Source: SCTD01 sp046593875
Lineage (GTDB): Bacteria > Actinomycetota > Actinomycetes > Mycobacteriales > SCTD01
Assembly: GCA_046593875.1 (NCBI GenBank)
Contig: JBKJQQ010000236.1
Span: forward strand, 1 to 35,947
DNA length: 35,947 bases
Direction of reading: 5' to 3'
The notes below the pieces were generated by a model. That model saw only the letters and a program-made list of their open reading frames with translations, was not told the origin of the DNA and did no database searches. Each line of letters begins with the position of its first letter. The stretch's first letter is position 1. Below, piece after piece: positions 1 through 7,917 of this stretch. A program made the position numbers and the translations under genes.

Positions 1-23
1 CGCGCCGGTCCGCCGGCGCCGAG

Positions 24-119
24 GGAGGCGTACGCGTTCCTGGTGGGCGCCCCGGTCTTCAACACCGGTGAGCGGCGGCATCCGTCGCTGGCGGGTTCGA
101 TTCCCGTCCGCCTCCGCCA
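24..119 (+). tRNA. selC: Selenocysteine tRNA, tRNA-Sec(UCA)
   Basis: The sequence folds as a bacterial Sec tRNA with an 8/5 architecture. The acceptor strands are 24-31 and 108-115, followed by discriminator G116 and an encoded CCA at 117-119. The D-stem has 6 bp (34-39 with 45-50). The anticodon stem (52-56 with 64-68) closes the loop CTTCAAC, with anticodon TCA at 59-61. The long variable arm has 8 bp (71-78 with 82-89, one G-T). The T-arm (91-95 with 103-107) has loop TTCGATT. The 6-bp D-stem, the long extra arm and the TCA anticodon separate it from tRNA-Ser. The eighth acceptor pair (T31 opposite C108) is a mismatch. It would supply the tRNA used by SelA and SelB, encoded about 15 kb downstream. 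Confidence 0.95.
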
Positions 120-120
120 A

Positions 121-260
121 GCGTGACGCCTTCCTGCAGGTCAGCGGTACACCGCGGTCGAGGTGGTGGACCAGCTCGCTGGTGTCGTGTCCTTCCTGTT
201 GACGGGTCCACGGGCCCAGCTTCAGCGCGTCCAGCACGAACGTGGCGCAGACCCGCCCGG
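121..260 (-). pseudogene. Remnant of an IS3-family transposase (OrfB, integrase core)
   Basis: On the minus strand, reading from about 240 down to 121, the frame gives FVLDALKLGPWTRQQ and then LVHHLDRGVPL. This resembles the IS3/rve-core pattern FVLDALxxxxWTRQxxG followed by LVHHSDRGVQY, with S changed to L and QY changed to PL. Nothing before or after it makes a full transposase, so it is a decayed fragment of roughly 45 codons. The frame then runs into the tRNA-Sec 3' end, where SRLAEA falls on the complement of the acceptor strand. It fills most of the non-coding gap between selC and the next gene. The rest of 260-389 holds nothing I recognise. Confidence 0.65.
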
Positions 261-389
261 ATGAACCGGAATCGGTGCGCTGCGGCAGCTCGATGGTGCC
301 AAAGCCGCGGCTGGATGCGACGCTCCCTCGTACCGGGTCGGGGGATAACGTGCGCTTGCTCCGGTCGCGGCAAGGGGGGGGTGGTCTGC

Positions 390-3005
390 GTGGGCGATCC
401 GCGTGCGGCGCACGCGCCCGCGGCGGTGGCTGACGTCGCCGCCGACGACGTGTGGCGCACCGCTGCGGACGAGTCCGAGGACGCCATCATCGGGCTGGAC
501 GAGGCGGGCCTGATCACGCAGTGGACCCGCGGTGCCAGTCGGCTGTTCGGGTACGACGAGGCTGACGTGGTCGGGCAGCCGAGCGAGCTGCTCGTCTCGC
601 CCGACAGGGCTCAGGAGCACCGCCAGCGGGTCGCGCGCGTCGTCGGGGGCGAGCGCATCGACCGGATGGGGCTGACCGGTCAGCACCGCAACGGCACCCT
701 GGTCCCCGTCTCGCTCACGATGGTGCGGCTGCCCGACGGGCACGGGGCCTGCGTCGTGGCGCGCGACGTCAGCGAGCGCGACTTCGCGCAGGCCACCCTC
801 GCCGAGAGCGAGCTGCGGCTGCGGGAGGCCCAGGAGCTGTCCCATGTCGGGCTGTGGCTCTGGGACGCCACGGTCGACATGGTCCAGCTCTCCGACGAGC
901 TGTACCGGATCCACGGGGTCGACCCACGAGACTTCGACGGGACGCTGACGGCGTACCTGGCCCTGGCCGCACCGAGCGAGCGCACCACTCTGGCTCGCGA
1001 CCTGCACCGCGCCATCGAGGGGGAGGCACCGCTCGAGCTGGAGTACCACATCGTGCGTCCGGACGGCTCGAGGGGATGGCTGTACACCCGAGCCACGGTG
1101 GAGCGCGACGCGACCGGCCGGGCGATCGGGCTGCGCGGCGTCTGCCAGGACATCACCGAGCGCCGGCGGGCCGCCGATGTCCTCGCCCGGCAGGCCTTGA
1201 TGCTCGAGCTCCTGAAGGTCATGGCGGTCGCCGCCAACGAGGCCGAGACCCTCGACAGCGCGCTTCGTGACTGCGTACGCGCCTTCTGCGAGCACTTCGA
1301 CTGGCAGGTGGGGCACGCCTACGGGATCGGCGCCGACGACGCGGTGCACGACGCGATCTGGCACGTCGCTGACGACCGGTACCAGTCGCTGCCGGCCCTG
1401 TCGAAGGGGCTGGCGCACTCCCGGGTGGGGCTCCTGGCGCAGGTACGGGCACGGCGCACGCCACTGTGGATCACGGACCTGCACGAGGTGTCCGCCGGCA
1501 GCGCAGCCGCCCGCAAGGGCCTGATGACCGCGTTCGCCTGCCCGGTCTTCGAGGGCGGCGAGCTGGTCGCGGTCCTGGAGTTCTTCACCGACGACCGCCG
1601 CGAGCGCGACCAACAGCTCATGGACACCGCGGCACACGGGGCGAGCCAGCTCGGCCACGTCGTCGAGCGCGCTCGCGCCAGGGAGGCCCTCGCCCGGCAG
1701 GCCCTGCACGACGGGCTGACCGATCTGCCCAACCGGAGCCTGTTCCTCGACCGCCTGCGGCACGCCCTGTCGGTTCTGGAGCGCCAGTCGTCCCACCTCG
1801 CGGTGGTCTTCATCGACCTCGACAACTTCAAGATCATCAATGACAGCCTGGGTCACAACGTCGGCGACATCGTGCTGAGGAGGATGGCTACTCGGCTGCT
1901 CGGGGTGATGCGCCCCGGCGACACCACGGCGCGTTTCGGCGGCGACGAGTTCATGGTCCTGTGCGAGCAGCTGCCGACGGCGGAATCCGCCATCTACTAC
2001 GCCGAGCGGCTCCTGCAGGCAATCGTTGAGCCGATCGACCTCGGCCTCGAGATCGGTACCGTGGTCACCGCCAGCGCCGGCATCGTGATCACGAGCGACG
2101 GCGCGGCGGCCGCGGACGACCTGATCCGCGACGCGGACGCAGCGATGTACCGCGCGAAGGAGGCCGGCGGCGCGCACTACCAGGTCTTCGACCAGGCCCT
2201 GCACGAGCGGGCCGCCAACAAGCTGACGGTGGCGACCGAGCTGCGGCGCGCGGTGGAGAACGACGAGTTCCGGCTCGTCTACCAGCCGCAGGTCCGGCTG
2301 GCCGACCGGTCCTTCTACGGCGTCGAGGCGCTGGTGCGCTGGCAGCACCCCGCACGCGGCCTGCTGCTCCCCGGTGACTTCATCGCGGTCGCCGAGCAGA
2401 CCCACCTCATCGTTCCCCTGGGAGCCTGGGTCCTGCAGGAGTCATGCCGTCAGCTGGCCCGTTGGCAGTCGGCCGGCGGCCCGACCCGCGACCTCACGAT
2501 GTGCGTCAACGTCTCGGCCGTGCAGCTGGCAAGTTCCGATCTCATCGACGTCGTGGCAGAGGCCATCGTCAGCACAGGCATCGACCCGTCGACGCTCTGC
2601 CTGGAGATCACCGAGAGCGTGCTCATGGCCGACGCCGAGGCCGGTCTGGAAGCCCTGCTGGCCCTCAAGATGCTCGGCGTGTGCATCGCCGTTGACGACT
2701 TCGGCACCGGCTACTCGTCGCTGGCGTACCTCAGCCGCTTCCCGATCGACGTCATCAAGATCGACAAGGGGTTCGTGGACCCGCTCGGGCGCGGTGACGT
2801 TCGTGCGGAGTCCATCGTCCGAGCGGTCATCGAGCTCTCGCGCGCACTCGGGCTCATGCCGCTGGCCGAGGGCGTCGAGACGCTCGAGCAGCTGAACGAC
2901 CTGGTCGCGCTCGGCTGCGAGGCTGCGCAGGGGTACTACTTCGCGCGTCCCCAGTCACCGGCCCTGCTGGACACGCTCCTGGCCGACCCGGGGTGCTTCG
3001 CCTGA
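390..3005 (+). CDS. PAS-PAS-GAF-GGDEF-EAL cyclic-di-GMP signalling protein
   Basis: This is a cytoplasmic dual-domain cyclic-di-GMP turnover protein of about 871 aa. Two PAS sensors (about residues 23-131 and 145-260) precede a GAF-like domain (about 270-420). The diguanylate cyclase domain carries GGDEF at about 517 with an upstream RPGD, matching the RxxD inhibitory site at the usual distance. The C-terminal EAL domain has EALVRW at 646, then NVSA, ITES, DDFGTGYSS and AEGVET, so the phosphodiesterase residues look intact. The frame is open back to 123, but that stretch overlaps the transposase remnant. I choose GTG 390 because a G-rich Shine-Dalgarno (372-380) sits 9 bases upstream; GTG 381 is the alternative. 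Which activity dominates cannot be told from sequence. Confidence 0.9.
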   Translation: MGDPRAAHAPAAVADVAADDVWRTAADESEDAIIGLDEAGLITQWTRGASRLFGYDEADVVGQPSELLVSPDRAQEHRQRVARVVGGERIDRMGLTGQHRNGTLVPVSLTMVRLPDGHGACVVARDVSERDFAQATLAESELRLREAQELSHVGLWLWDATVDMVQLSDELYRIHGVDPRDFDGTLTAYLALAAPSERTTLARDLHRAIEGEAPLELEYHIVRPDGSRGWLYTRATVERDATGRAIGLRGVCQDITERRRAADVLARQALMLELLKVMAVAANEAETLDSALRDCVRAFCEHFDWQVGHAYGIGADDAVHDAIWHVADDRYQSLPALSKGLAHSRVGLLAQVRARRTPLWITDLHEVSAGSAAARKGLMTAFACPVFEGGELVAVLEFFTDDRRERDQQLMDTAAHGASQLGHVVERARAREALARQALHDGLTDLPNRSLFLDRLRHALSVLERQSSHLAVVFIDLDNFKIINDSLGHNVGDIVLRRMATRLLGVMRPGDTTARFGGDEFMVLCEQLPTAESAIYYAERLLQAIVEPIDLGLEIGTVVTASAGIVITSDGAAAADDLIRDADAAMYRAKEAGGAHYQVFDQALHERAANKLTVATELRRAVENDEFRLVYQPQVRLADRSFYGVEALVRWQHPARGLLLPGDFIAVAEQTHLIVPLGAWVLQESCRQLARWQSAGGPTRDLTMCVNVSAVQLASSDLIDVVAEAIVSTGIDPSTLCLEITESVLMADAEAGLEALLALKMLGVCIAVDDFGTGYSSLAYLSRFPIDVIKIDKGFVDPLGRGDVRAESIVRAVIELSRALGLMPLAEGVETLEQLNDLVALGCEAAQGYYFARPQSPALLDTLLADPGCFA

Positions 3006-3036
3006 CCCGCGGCGCCGGCGCCCCCACCGTCCCCGC

Positions 3037-3042
3037 TACGGT
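3037..3042 (+). promoter_or_regulatory. Probable -10 element (TACGGT) of a leaderless yceI transcript
   Basis: TACGGT matches the actinobacterial TAnnnT -10 and ends 6 bases before GTG 3049. There is no Shine-Dalgarno between them, so transcription probably starts at or next to the start codon. Confidence 0.45.
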
Positions 3043-3048
3043 CGCGCC

Positions 3049-3594
3049 GTGACCTCGCCCCCGGCTACCGGAGCAGGCTCGGGGAGAGCCTCCTTCGTCG
3101 TTGATCCGGCTGCGTCCGCCCTGCTGATCGAGGCGCGCAGCACGGTCGGTCCGATCGAGCTCGCGACCACTGCACTCACCGGCGCAGCGCAGGTCACCCT
3201 CACCGACGGCCGCATCGCCCGGGACGCGGTGCCCGCCGCGGCGCTCGAGCTCGAGGTGGAGTCGCTCACCAGCGGCAACGCCCTGTACGACGCCGAGGTG
3301 CACCGGCGGCTCGACGCGCGGCGGTTCCCGGTGATCAGGGCCGATCTCGCCGGGGCCACACCGCTCGACGAGCACCGCTGGTCGCTCGAGGGCGGCCTCA
3401 CCATCCACGGCACCACCCGCTCGATGCGGGGCAGCGCCGACGTCCGCCTGCTCCGCTCGGGCATCCTGCGCATCGTGGGTGAGCAGGTCATCGACATCCG
3501 CGACTTCGCCATCAGCCTGCCCAGCACGCTCATGCTCCGGATCTACCCGGACGTGACCGTGCGGTTCCGCATCGACGCGCGACGGGAGGACTGA
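3049..3594 (+). CDS. YceI-family protein (first copy)
   Basis: This 181-aa protein has a YceI-like lipocalin-type beta-barrel sequence. Typical elements are the opening strands (SFVVDPAASALLIEARSTVG), the centre (VHRRLDARRFPVIRADL), LTIHGTTRSM and the final IDIRDFAI segment. YceI proteins bind isoprenoid-like ligands; the actual ligand here is unknown. There is no signal peptide, so it should be cytoplasmic. The GTG start follows a good -10 by 6 bases and suggests leaderless translation. Its stop overlaps the next gene as ATGA-type coupling at 3592-3596. A second YceI gene lies 600 bp downstream. Confidence 0.85.
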   Translation: MTSPPATGAGSGRASFVVDPAASALLIEARSTVGPIELATTALTGAAQVTLTDGRIARDAVPAAALELEVESLTSGNALYDAEVHRRLDARRFPVIRADLAGATPLDEHRWSLEGGLTIHGTTRSMRGSADVRLLRSGILRIVGEQVIDIRDFAISLPSTLMLRIYPDVTVRFRIDARRED

Positions 3595-3863
3595 TGGGCG
3601 TGCTGCTGGGCTTCTTCGTCGGCTGGGCTGTGGGTGCACGTGGTGGCAAGCAGGGTTACGACGAGGTCGTCGCCGCTGCCAAGGAGGTGCTCCGGTCCGA
3701 AGAGATCGCGACCCTGCAGGCAGCCGTGCGGATGCACGCGGAGTACACGCTGCGGCAGCTCGCCGACTGGTTGCAGGAGACCCGCGAGAGCGGCGGAGCG
3801 GTCGACGACGTGCTGGCCCGGGTCCGTCGCATGGTGCTGACGGTGGACGACGACGACGTGTAG
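3594..3863 (+). CDS. Small membrane-anchored protein of unknown function (89 aa)
   Basis: I do not recognise a family. The first 18 or so residues (MGVLLGFFVGWAVGARGG) are hydrophobic with small residues spaced like a glycine zipper and could form one short membrane segment. The rest is a charged, probably helical cytoplasmic part ending in an acidic VDDDDV tail. The ATG shares one base with the stop of the YceI gene upstream, so the two are probably translated together. The next 216 bases (3864-4079) hold no gene, only a possible -10 (TATCCT at 4020-4025). Confidence 0.7.
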   Translation: MGVLLGFFVGWAVGARGGKQGYDEVVAAAKEVLRSEEIATLQAAVRMHAEYTLRQLADWLQETRESGGAVDDVLARVRRMVLTVDDDDV

Positions 3864-4079
3864 CGAGCAGGCCGTCGTGGCCGCCCTTTCTCACGGCCGC
3901 CAGCAGGCCACGAGGCGCCCGTCGAGCTCCAGCTGGACAACCGCGCGTGCCGTGGCTCCGCTTCCTCGTCGACAGCCAGGGCGAAGCGCAGGCCCGATGA
4001 CGTGGCGCGCGTTCGGCGCTATCCTCCGGCCCTGCCGATGCCTGGGGCGCATGAACACCGGTGGTGACGAGGAGTGGGC

Positions 4080-4178
4080 GTGCGGCTGTTGCGGAACCTG
4101 GTCCTCGTCGGCGTTGCTGTCGCCGTGGTGCAGTCCCTTCCGGATGTCGCCAGGTACCTCCGGATGCGCAATCTGTAG
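4080..4178 (+). CDS. DUF6893-like 32-aa membrane peptide
   Basis: A GTG-initiated 32-codon ORF encodes one hydrophobic helix (about residues 3-18) followed by a basic tail reading QSLPDVARYLRMRNL. The layout of a short membrane helix, a P-D/E motif and then RYL-(R/K)-(M/I)-R near the C-terminus matches what I remember of the small actinobacterial family DUF6893. A GAGGAG Shine-Dalgarno lies just upstream (about 4069-4074). It is followed after 12 bases by the second YceI gene. The function is unknown. Confidence 0.6.
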   Translation: MRLLRNLVLVGVAVAVVQSLPDVARYLRMRNL

Positions 4179-4190
4179 GCGGCACCGCGG

Positions 4191-4703
4191 GTGACCCGGT
4201 ACGAGGTCCAGCGCTCACGGTCGGCCGTCGAGATCTTCGCACGCTCCACCCTGCGGCCCTTCCGTGGTGCTGCGCCCGTGTCGGGCCACGTGGACGCGGT
4301 GCTTGCAGACGGGCGGCTGGATCTCACGCAGGCGTGCTCGGGGCGGTTGACGCTGCGGGTCGAGGACCTGCACGGCGAGGTGCAGCATCTGGACCGCGAG
4401 CTGCGCAGTCGGATGAACACCCAGCGCTACCCGGCCGTCACCGCTGCCCTCCAGGAGGTGACGGCCGGCCCCGACGGCGCATACGTGATGGCGGGCGACC
4501 TCACGCTGCACGGCCGCACGCAGCGGGTCGCCGGCACCGCCAGCGTGACCGGGGACGCTGACGGGCTGCTCACCCTGCAGGGCGTGCTGCAGCTCGACAT
4601 CCGCGAGTTCGGCCTGGTCCCGCCGAAGCTGCTGATGCTCAAGGTCCACCCGCAGGTCGAGGTCCGGCTGGAGCTGGTGGCCGTGGCCGTCCTGACGACC
4701 TGA
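4191..4703 (+). CDS. YceI-family protein (second copy)
   Basis: This 170-aa protein is a diverged paralogue of the YceI protein at 3049. Shared landmarks are SRSAVEIFARSTLRPF near the N-terminus, LRSRMNTQRYPAVTAAL in the middle, LTLHGRTQRVAG, and the closing LDIREFGL and LLMLKVHPQVEVRL strands, which parallel LMLRIYPDVTVRF in the first copy. No signal peptide is seen. It starts at GTG 4191, 12 bases after the 32-aa peptide, and is probably co-transcribed with it. It is convergent with hypE; the 100-bp gap (4704-4804) shows no convincing terminator. The ligand is unknown. Confidence 0.82.
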   Translation: MTRYEVQRSRSAVEIFARSTLRPFRGAAPVSGHVDAVLADGRLDLTQACSGRLTLRVEDLHGEVQHLDRELRSRMNTQRYPAVTAALQEVTAGPDGAYVMAGDLTLHGRTQRVAGTASVTGDADGLLTLQGVLQLDIREFGLVPPKLLMLKVHPQVEVRLELVAVAVLTT

Positions 4704-4804
4704 CCGGTGGCGACGGGCACGTGCGCACGGAGGTCGAGGCTCGACGCCGCCCTGCTCGTCGACGCCGGTGTCGTCGTCGCTGTGCGGGTCGGCCGGCCAG
4801 CGGA

Positions 4805-5902
4805 TCAGCAGATCCGCGGGAGCGGGTCCCCGACAAGCATGTCGATGAGCCGGTGTCCGCCGAAGGTCGTGCGGCCGAGGACCCGACCTGGCGGCTCGTC
4901 CTTGACCTCGCCGACGATGGCGGCATCCACACCGGACGGCAGCGCGCGCATCGCTGCGAGCGCCGCGTCGGCGTGCTCCGGCGCGACGAAGGCGACGAGC
5001 TTGCCCTCGTTGGCGACGTAGAGCGGGTCGATCCCGAGCATCTCGCCAGCGCCGACCACCTCGGGTCGCACCGGGACGCGGCTCTCTTCCAGGACGATCC
5101 CGACCTCGCCGGCCAGAGCGATCTCGTTGAGGACGGTGGCCACGCCGCCGCGGGTTGCGTCGCGCATGCAGTGCAGCCCGTCACCGCACGTCGCCATGAG
5201 CGCCGCCGCCAGGGTCCACAGGGGTTGGGTGTCGCTGCGCACGTCTGCCGCGATGTCGAGGTCGCCGCGTGCGAGGAGGATGGCGATGCCGTGGTCCCCG
5301 ACCGTTCCAGACAGCAGCACCTTGTCGCCCGGCCGCACCCGCTGCGGCGACAGCGCGACGCCTTCATCGATCAGACCGATGCCGGTGGTCACGATGTACA
5401 GCGAGTCGCACCTGCCGCGTTCGACGACCTTGGTGTCGCCGGTGATCACGCAGACGCCGGCGTTGCGGGCGGCCTCACCCATCGCCTGCACCTCCGCAGC
5501 GAGCGCCTCGGCGGCCAGCCCCTCCTCCAGCACGAGGGCCGCCGACAGGGCGAGCGGCCGAGCGCCGGAGACGGCCAGGTCGTTGACGGTGCCGTTCACG
5601 GCCAGCTCGCCGATCGACCCGCCGGGAAAGCGGATCGGGCGGACGACGTAGGCGTCGGTCGTCATCGCCAGCCGGCTCGCCCCCGCGGTCAGCAGCCCCG
5701 CGTCGGCCAGCTGGTCGAGGGCGGGGTTGCTGAGCGCGGGGACGATCAGGCCCTCGACAAGGGACCGGCTCGCCTTGCCGCCGGCGCCGTGCGCCATCGT
5801 CACGCGCTCGTCGCGGAAGCGCTGCGGCCGGCGCCTCATCTGCTCGATGCGGTCGCCCACCTGGTCCTCGGTGACGCCGGGTGCCACCTGGCCGCGGATC
5901 AC
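4805..5902 (-). CDS. hypE: Hydrogenase maturation protein HypE
   Basis: HypE dehydrates the carbamoyl group, received from HypF on its C-terminal cysteine, to a thiocyanate that becomes the cyanide ligands of the NiFe(CN)2CO centre. The 365-aa protein has the PurM/AIR-synthase-like core (MAHGAGGKAS, TTDAYVV, GDTKVVERG, GTVGDHG, MRDATRGGVA) and ends exactly in PRIC, placing the catalytic Cys at the C-terminus. It could be mistaken for SelD, but it lacks SelD's N-terminal Cys/Sec-containing motif and has the HypE tail. The GTG start lies in a GTGA overlap with the hypD stop. It is the last gene of the hydrogenase operon. A complete HypF partner is not in this window. Confidence 0.95.
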   Translation of the reverse strand: MIRGQVAPGVTEDQVGDRIEQMRRRPQRFRDERVTMAHGAGGKASRSLVEGLIVPALSNPALDQLADAGLLTAGASRLAMTTDAYVVRPIRFPGGSIGELAVNGTVNDLAVSGARPLALSAALVLEEGLAAEALAAEVQAMGEAARNAGVCVITGDTKVVERGRCDSLYIVTTGIGLIDEGVALSPQRVRPGDKVLLSGTVGDHGIAILLARGDLDIAADVRSDTQPLWTLAAALMATCGDGLHCMRDATRGGVATVLNEIALAGEVGIVLEESRVPVRPEVVGAGEMLGIDPLYVANEGKLVAFVAPEHADAALAAMRALPSGVDAAIVGEVKDEPPGRVLGRTTFGGHRLIDMLVGDPLPRIC

Positions 5903-7026
5903 CGCAGCACCTCCAGGCTCAGCCGCTGCTTGGCGTACTGGCCGTAGTTGTAATAGGCCGCGCAGGCTCCCTCGGAGCTGACCATGCAGGTGCCGATCGG
6001 TGTCTCCGGCGTGCAGGCCGTGCCGAAGACCTTGCACTCCCAGGGCTTCAGCACCCCCTTGAGGACCTCGCCGCACTGGCAGGCCTTGGGGTCCGCCACC
6101 CGCACGCCGGGCAGCTCGTAGCGCAGCTCTGCGTCGTACCTGGCGTACTTCGGGGCCAGCTGCAGCGCGGAGTGCGCAATGGAGCCCAGGCCTCGCCATT
6201 CGAAGAACGGTCGGAGCGCGAACACCTCGGACAGCACCCTCAGGGCGACCGGATTGCCGTCGTACTGGACGACGCGGCCGTACTGGTTCTCGACCTCGGC
6301 CCGGCCCTCAGCGAACTGCTTCATGACCATGTGCACGGACTGCAGCAGGTCCAGCGGCTCGAAGCCGGCGCACACCAGTGGCATCGAGAAGTCGCGGGAG
6401 ATCCACTCGTAGGGGCGGCAGCCGATGACCGTGGACACGTGCCCCGGGCCGAGGAACGCGTCGAGCCGCAGGTCAGGGGAGTCGAGGATCGCCTTGATCG
6501 CCGGGATGATCGTGACGTGGTTGCAGAAGACCGAGAAGTTCTCGATCCCCTCCTTCTCGGCTCGCAGCACGGTCAGGGCAGTGGACGGCGCCGTCGTCTC
6601 GAAGCCGATCGCGTAGAAGACCACCTGGCGGTCGGGGTTCTGCCGGGCGATGCGCAGCGCGTCGAGCGGCGAGTAGACCATCCGGATGTCGGCGCCGCGG
6701 GCGTTGGCCTCCAGGAATGAGCCGCGGCCGCCGGGCACGCGCATCATGTCGCCGAAGCAGGTGAGAATGACGCCCTCGCGCTCGGCGATCGCGATGCCGT
6801 CGTCGACGCGGCCCATGGGGATCACGCAGACCGGGCAACCCGGTCCGTGGACCAGCTCGATCTGCTCGGGCAGGTGGTCCTGCACGCCGTACCGGTAGAT
6901 GGTGTGCGTGTGCCCGCCGCACACCTCCATGATCTTGTAGTGCCGACCGGGGTCGCACAGCGCGGAGATCTCGCGGGCCAGCACCTCGGCCAGGTCGGCA
7001 TCCCGGAACTCGTCGACGAACCTCAC
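5899..7026 (-). CDS. hypD: Hydrogenase maturation protein HypD
   Basis: HypD is the iron-sulfur scaffold that, with HypC, assembles the Fe(CN)2CO unit before transfer to the large subunit. The 375-aa length is normal. Signature elements are present: MEVCGGHTHT near residue 38, GPGCPVCVIP near 68, the conserved GFETTAPS segment, and the C-terminal cysteine region (DPKACQCGEV, WECKVFGTAC) for the [4Fe-4S] cluster. The GTG start is set by the GTGA overlap with the upstream hypC-like gene and gives the family's usual N-terminus (VRFVDEFRD). It overlaps hypE the same way, so the three are translationally coupled. Confidence 0.97.
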   Translation of the reverse strand: MRFVDEFRDADLAEVLAREISALCDPGRHYKIMEVCGGHTHTIYRYGVQDHLPEQIELVHGPGCPVCVIPMGRVDDGIAIAEREGVILTCFGDMMRVPGGRGSFLEANARGADIRMVYSPLDALRIARQNPDRQVVFYAIGFETTAPSTALTVLRAEKEGIENFSVFCNHVTIIPAIKAILDSPDLRLDAFLGPGHVSTVIGCRPYEWISRDFSMPLVCAGFEPLDLLQSVHMVMKQFAEGRAEVENQYGRVVQYDGNPVALRVLSEVFALRPFFEWRGLGSIAHSALQLAPKYARYDAELRYELPGVRVADPKACQCGEVLKGVLKPWECKVFGTACTPETPIGTCMVSSEGACAAYYNYGQYAKQRLSLEVLR

Positions 7027-7250
7027 CCTTGGGCCTCCGTGGGTTGGACGCGCTCGATCGCCACGCCAGCGTGCACGAGCACTCGGTCGCCCGGGGCCAC
7101 GGCACCGACAAGCTCGGTCGCGACCAGCTCGGTCCGGCCGTCGTCGTCTCGGCAGACAGCGTCGGAGCCGTCGACCGTTTCCACGATCAGCACCAGGGCG
7201 ATGTCTCCACAGGTGATGCAACCGGGCTCCGCACGGCAGGAGTCGGTCAC
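7023..7250 (-). CDS. Divergent HypC/HupF-like protein (second copy)
   Basis: A 75-aa protein resembles HypC in length and in its beta-barrel second half (AVAPGDRVLVHAGVAIERV). It lacks the defining HypC N-terminus MCLAIPG and instead reads TDSCRAEPGCITCGD. The chaperone's Cys2 is therefore missing or moved, and a CxxC pair has appeared. Similar second HypC-type genes occur in some actinobacterial hydrogenase clusters. It lies between hypC and hypD with GTGA overlaps on both sides, so it is surely part of the maturation operon. It may act as a partner-specific variant chaperone; that is inference. Confidence 0.75.
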   Translation of the reverse strand: MTDSCRAEPGCITCGDIALVLIVETVDGSDAVCRDDDGRTELVATELVGAVAPGDRVLVHAGVAIERVQPTEAQG

Positions 7251-7522
7251 TCGATGCTCGACTCGGCCACGGCCTGAAGCTCGTCGGTGAACGACTGTCC
7301 CATCATCTCCAGCATCGACAGGGCCTCGGCGGCCTGCTTCTCGTCGACCTTCGACATCGCGAACCCGACGTGGATCAGGACGTAGTCACCGACCTGCAGC
7401 GGCGTGTCCTCCATCAGCCCGATGTTGATCTTCCGCTTCACGCCGACGACGTCGACGAGTGCGAGCTGGTCGTTGTTGCCCTCGAGGAACTCCACGACCT
7501 GCCCGGGGATGGCGAGGCACAC
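7247..7522 (-). CDS. hypC: Hydrogenase assembly chaperone HypC
   Basis: HypC carries the iron centre with HypD and delivers it to the large-subunit precursor. This 91-aa copy starts GTG-TGC, giving the required fMet-Cys2 and the CLAIPGQVV signature. The second half (VGDYVLIHVGFAMSKVDEKQA) is also typical. The GTG at 7520-7522 is preferred over an upstream in-frame GTG three codons earlier, because Cys must be residue 2 and a GGGGAG Shine-Dalgarno lies 8 bases upstream. It follows hypA by 5 bases and overlaps the second hypC-like gene as GTGA. Confidence 0.95.
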   Translation of the reverse strand: MCLAIPGQVVEFLEGNNDQLALVDVVGVKRKINIGLMEDTPLQVGDYVLIHVGFAMSKVDEKQAAEALSMLEMMGQSFTDELQAVAESSIE

Positions 7523-7527
7523 CGCGA

Positions 7528-7917
7528 TCACTCCCCGTCGTGAGTGTGGGCGGGGACGAGCTCGGCGGCCCGGTCGGCAGCGGCGTCGACGTACTCGACC
7601 CACTCCAGGACGACGTCGTCGCCGCCCTCGACCGCGACGTCGAGCGAGCCGCAGGACGGGCAGGCAGGAGACGGGTCCGGCGACCGGAAGTCGTTGCGGC
7701 AGTCCATGCAGTGCCCGCGGACCGTGACGACGACCAGCGTCGTCACGGCGTCCGCGGCGGGCCCGTCCATCGCGACGATCTGGAAGGACTGCTGAAAGGC
7801 GGCCGCGTCGATCCGATGGAGCGCGCCGATGCGCACGCCGATGGCGGCGACCGCACGACCGCCCGCTCGTCGCTCCACGGCCTCGAGCACCCCCTCGCAG
7901 TAGCTCAGCTCGTGCAC
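7528..7917 (-). CDS. hypA: Hydrogenase nickel incorporation protein HypA
   Basis: HypA delivers nickel to the large subunit, normally together with the GTPase HypB. The 129-aa protein begins with the invariant M-H-E-L (His2 binds nickel; the start codon is GTG). It contains a four-Cys structural zinc site, GHCMDC followed by ACPSCG, in its second half. The start overlaps the last 13 bases of the 39-aa ORF upstream. No hypB is adjacent or elsewhere in the window, which is unusual for a hyp operon with hypA, C, D and E. Confidence 0.95.
   Translation of the reverse strand: MHELSYCEGVLEAVERRAGGRAVAAIGVRIGALHRIDAAAFQQSFQIVAMDGPAADAVTTLVVVTVRGHCMDCRNDFRSPDPSPACPSCGSLDVAVEGGDDVVLEWVEYVDAAADRAAELVPAHTHDGE

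Noticed and set aside
123..389. Longer N-terminus of the first GGDEF-EAL protein
   Set aside because: The extra 89 residues are Arg-rich, match no domain and lie over the transposase scrap. A better start with a Shine-Dalgarno is at 390.
222..2405. Long minus-strand frame (727 aa) opposite the first GGDEF-EAL gene
   Set aside because: High-GC antisense shadow: low-complexity Arg/Pro/Gly-rich translation with no domain. Only its last codons coincide with the transposase scrap region.
4805..5902. hypE read as selD, given the nearby selA and selB
   Set aside because: Both belong to the same superfamily, but this protein ends in the HypE-specific PRIC tail, lacks SelD's Cys/Sec catalytic motif, and is coupled to hypD.
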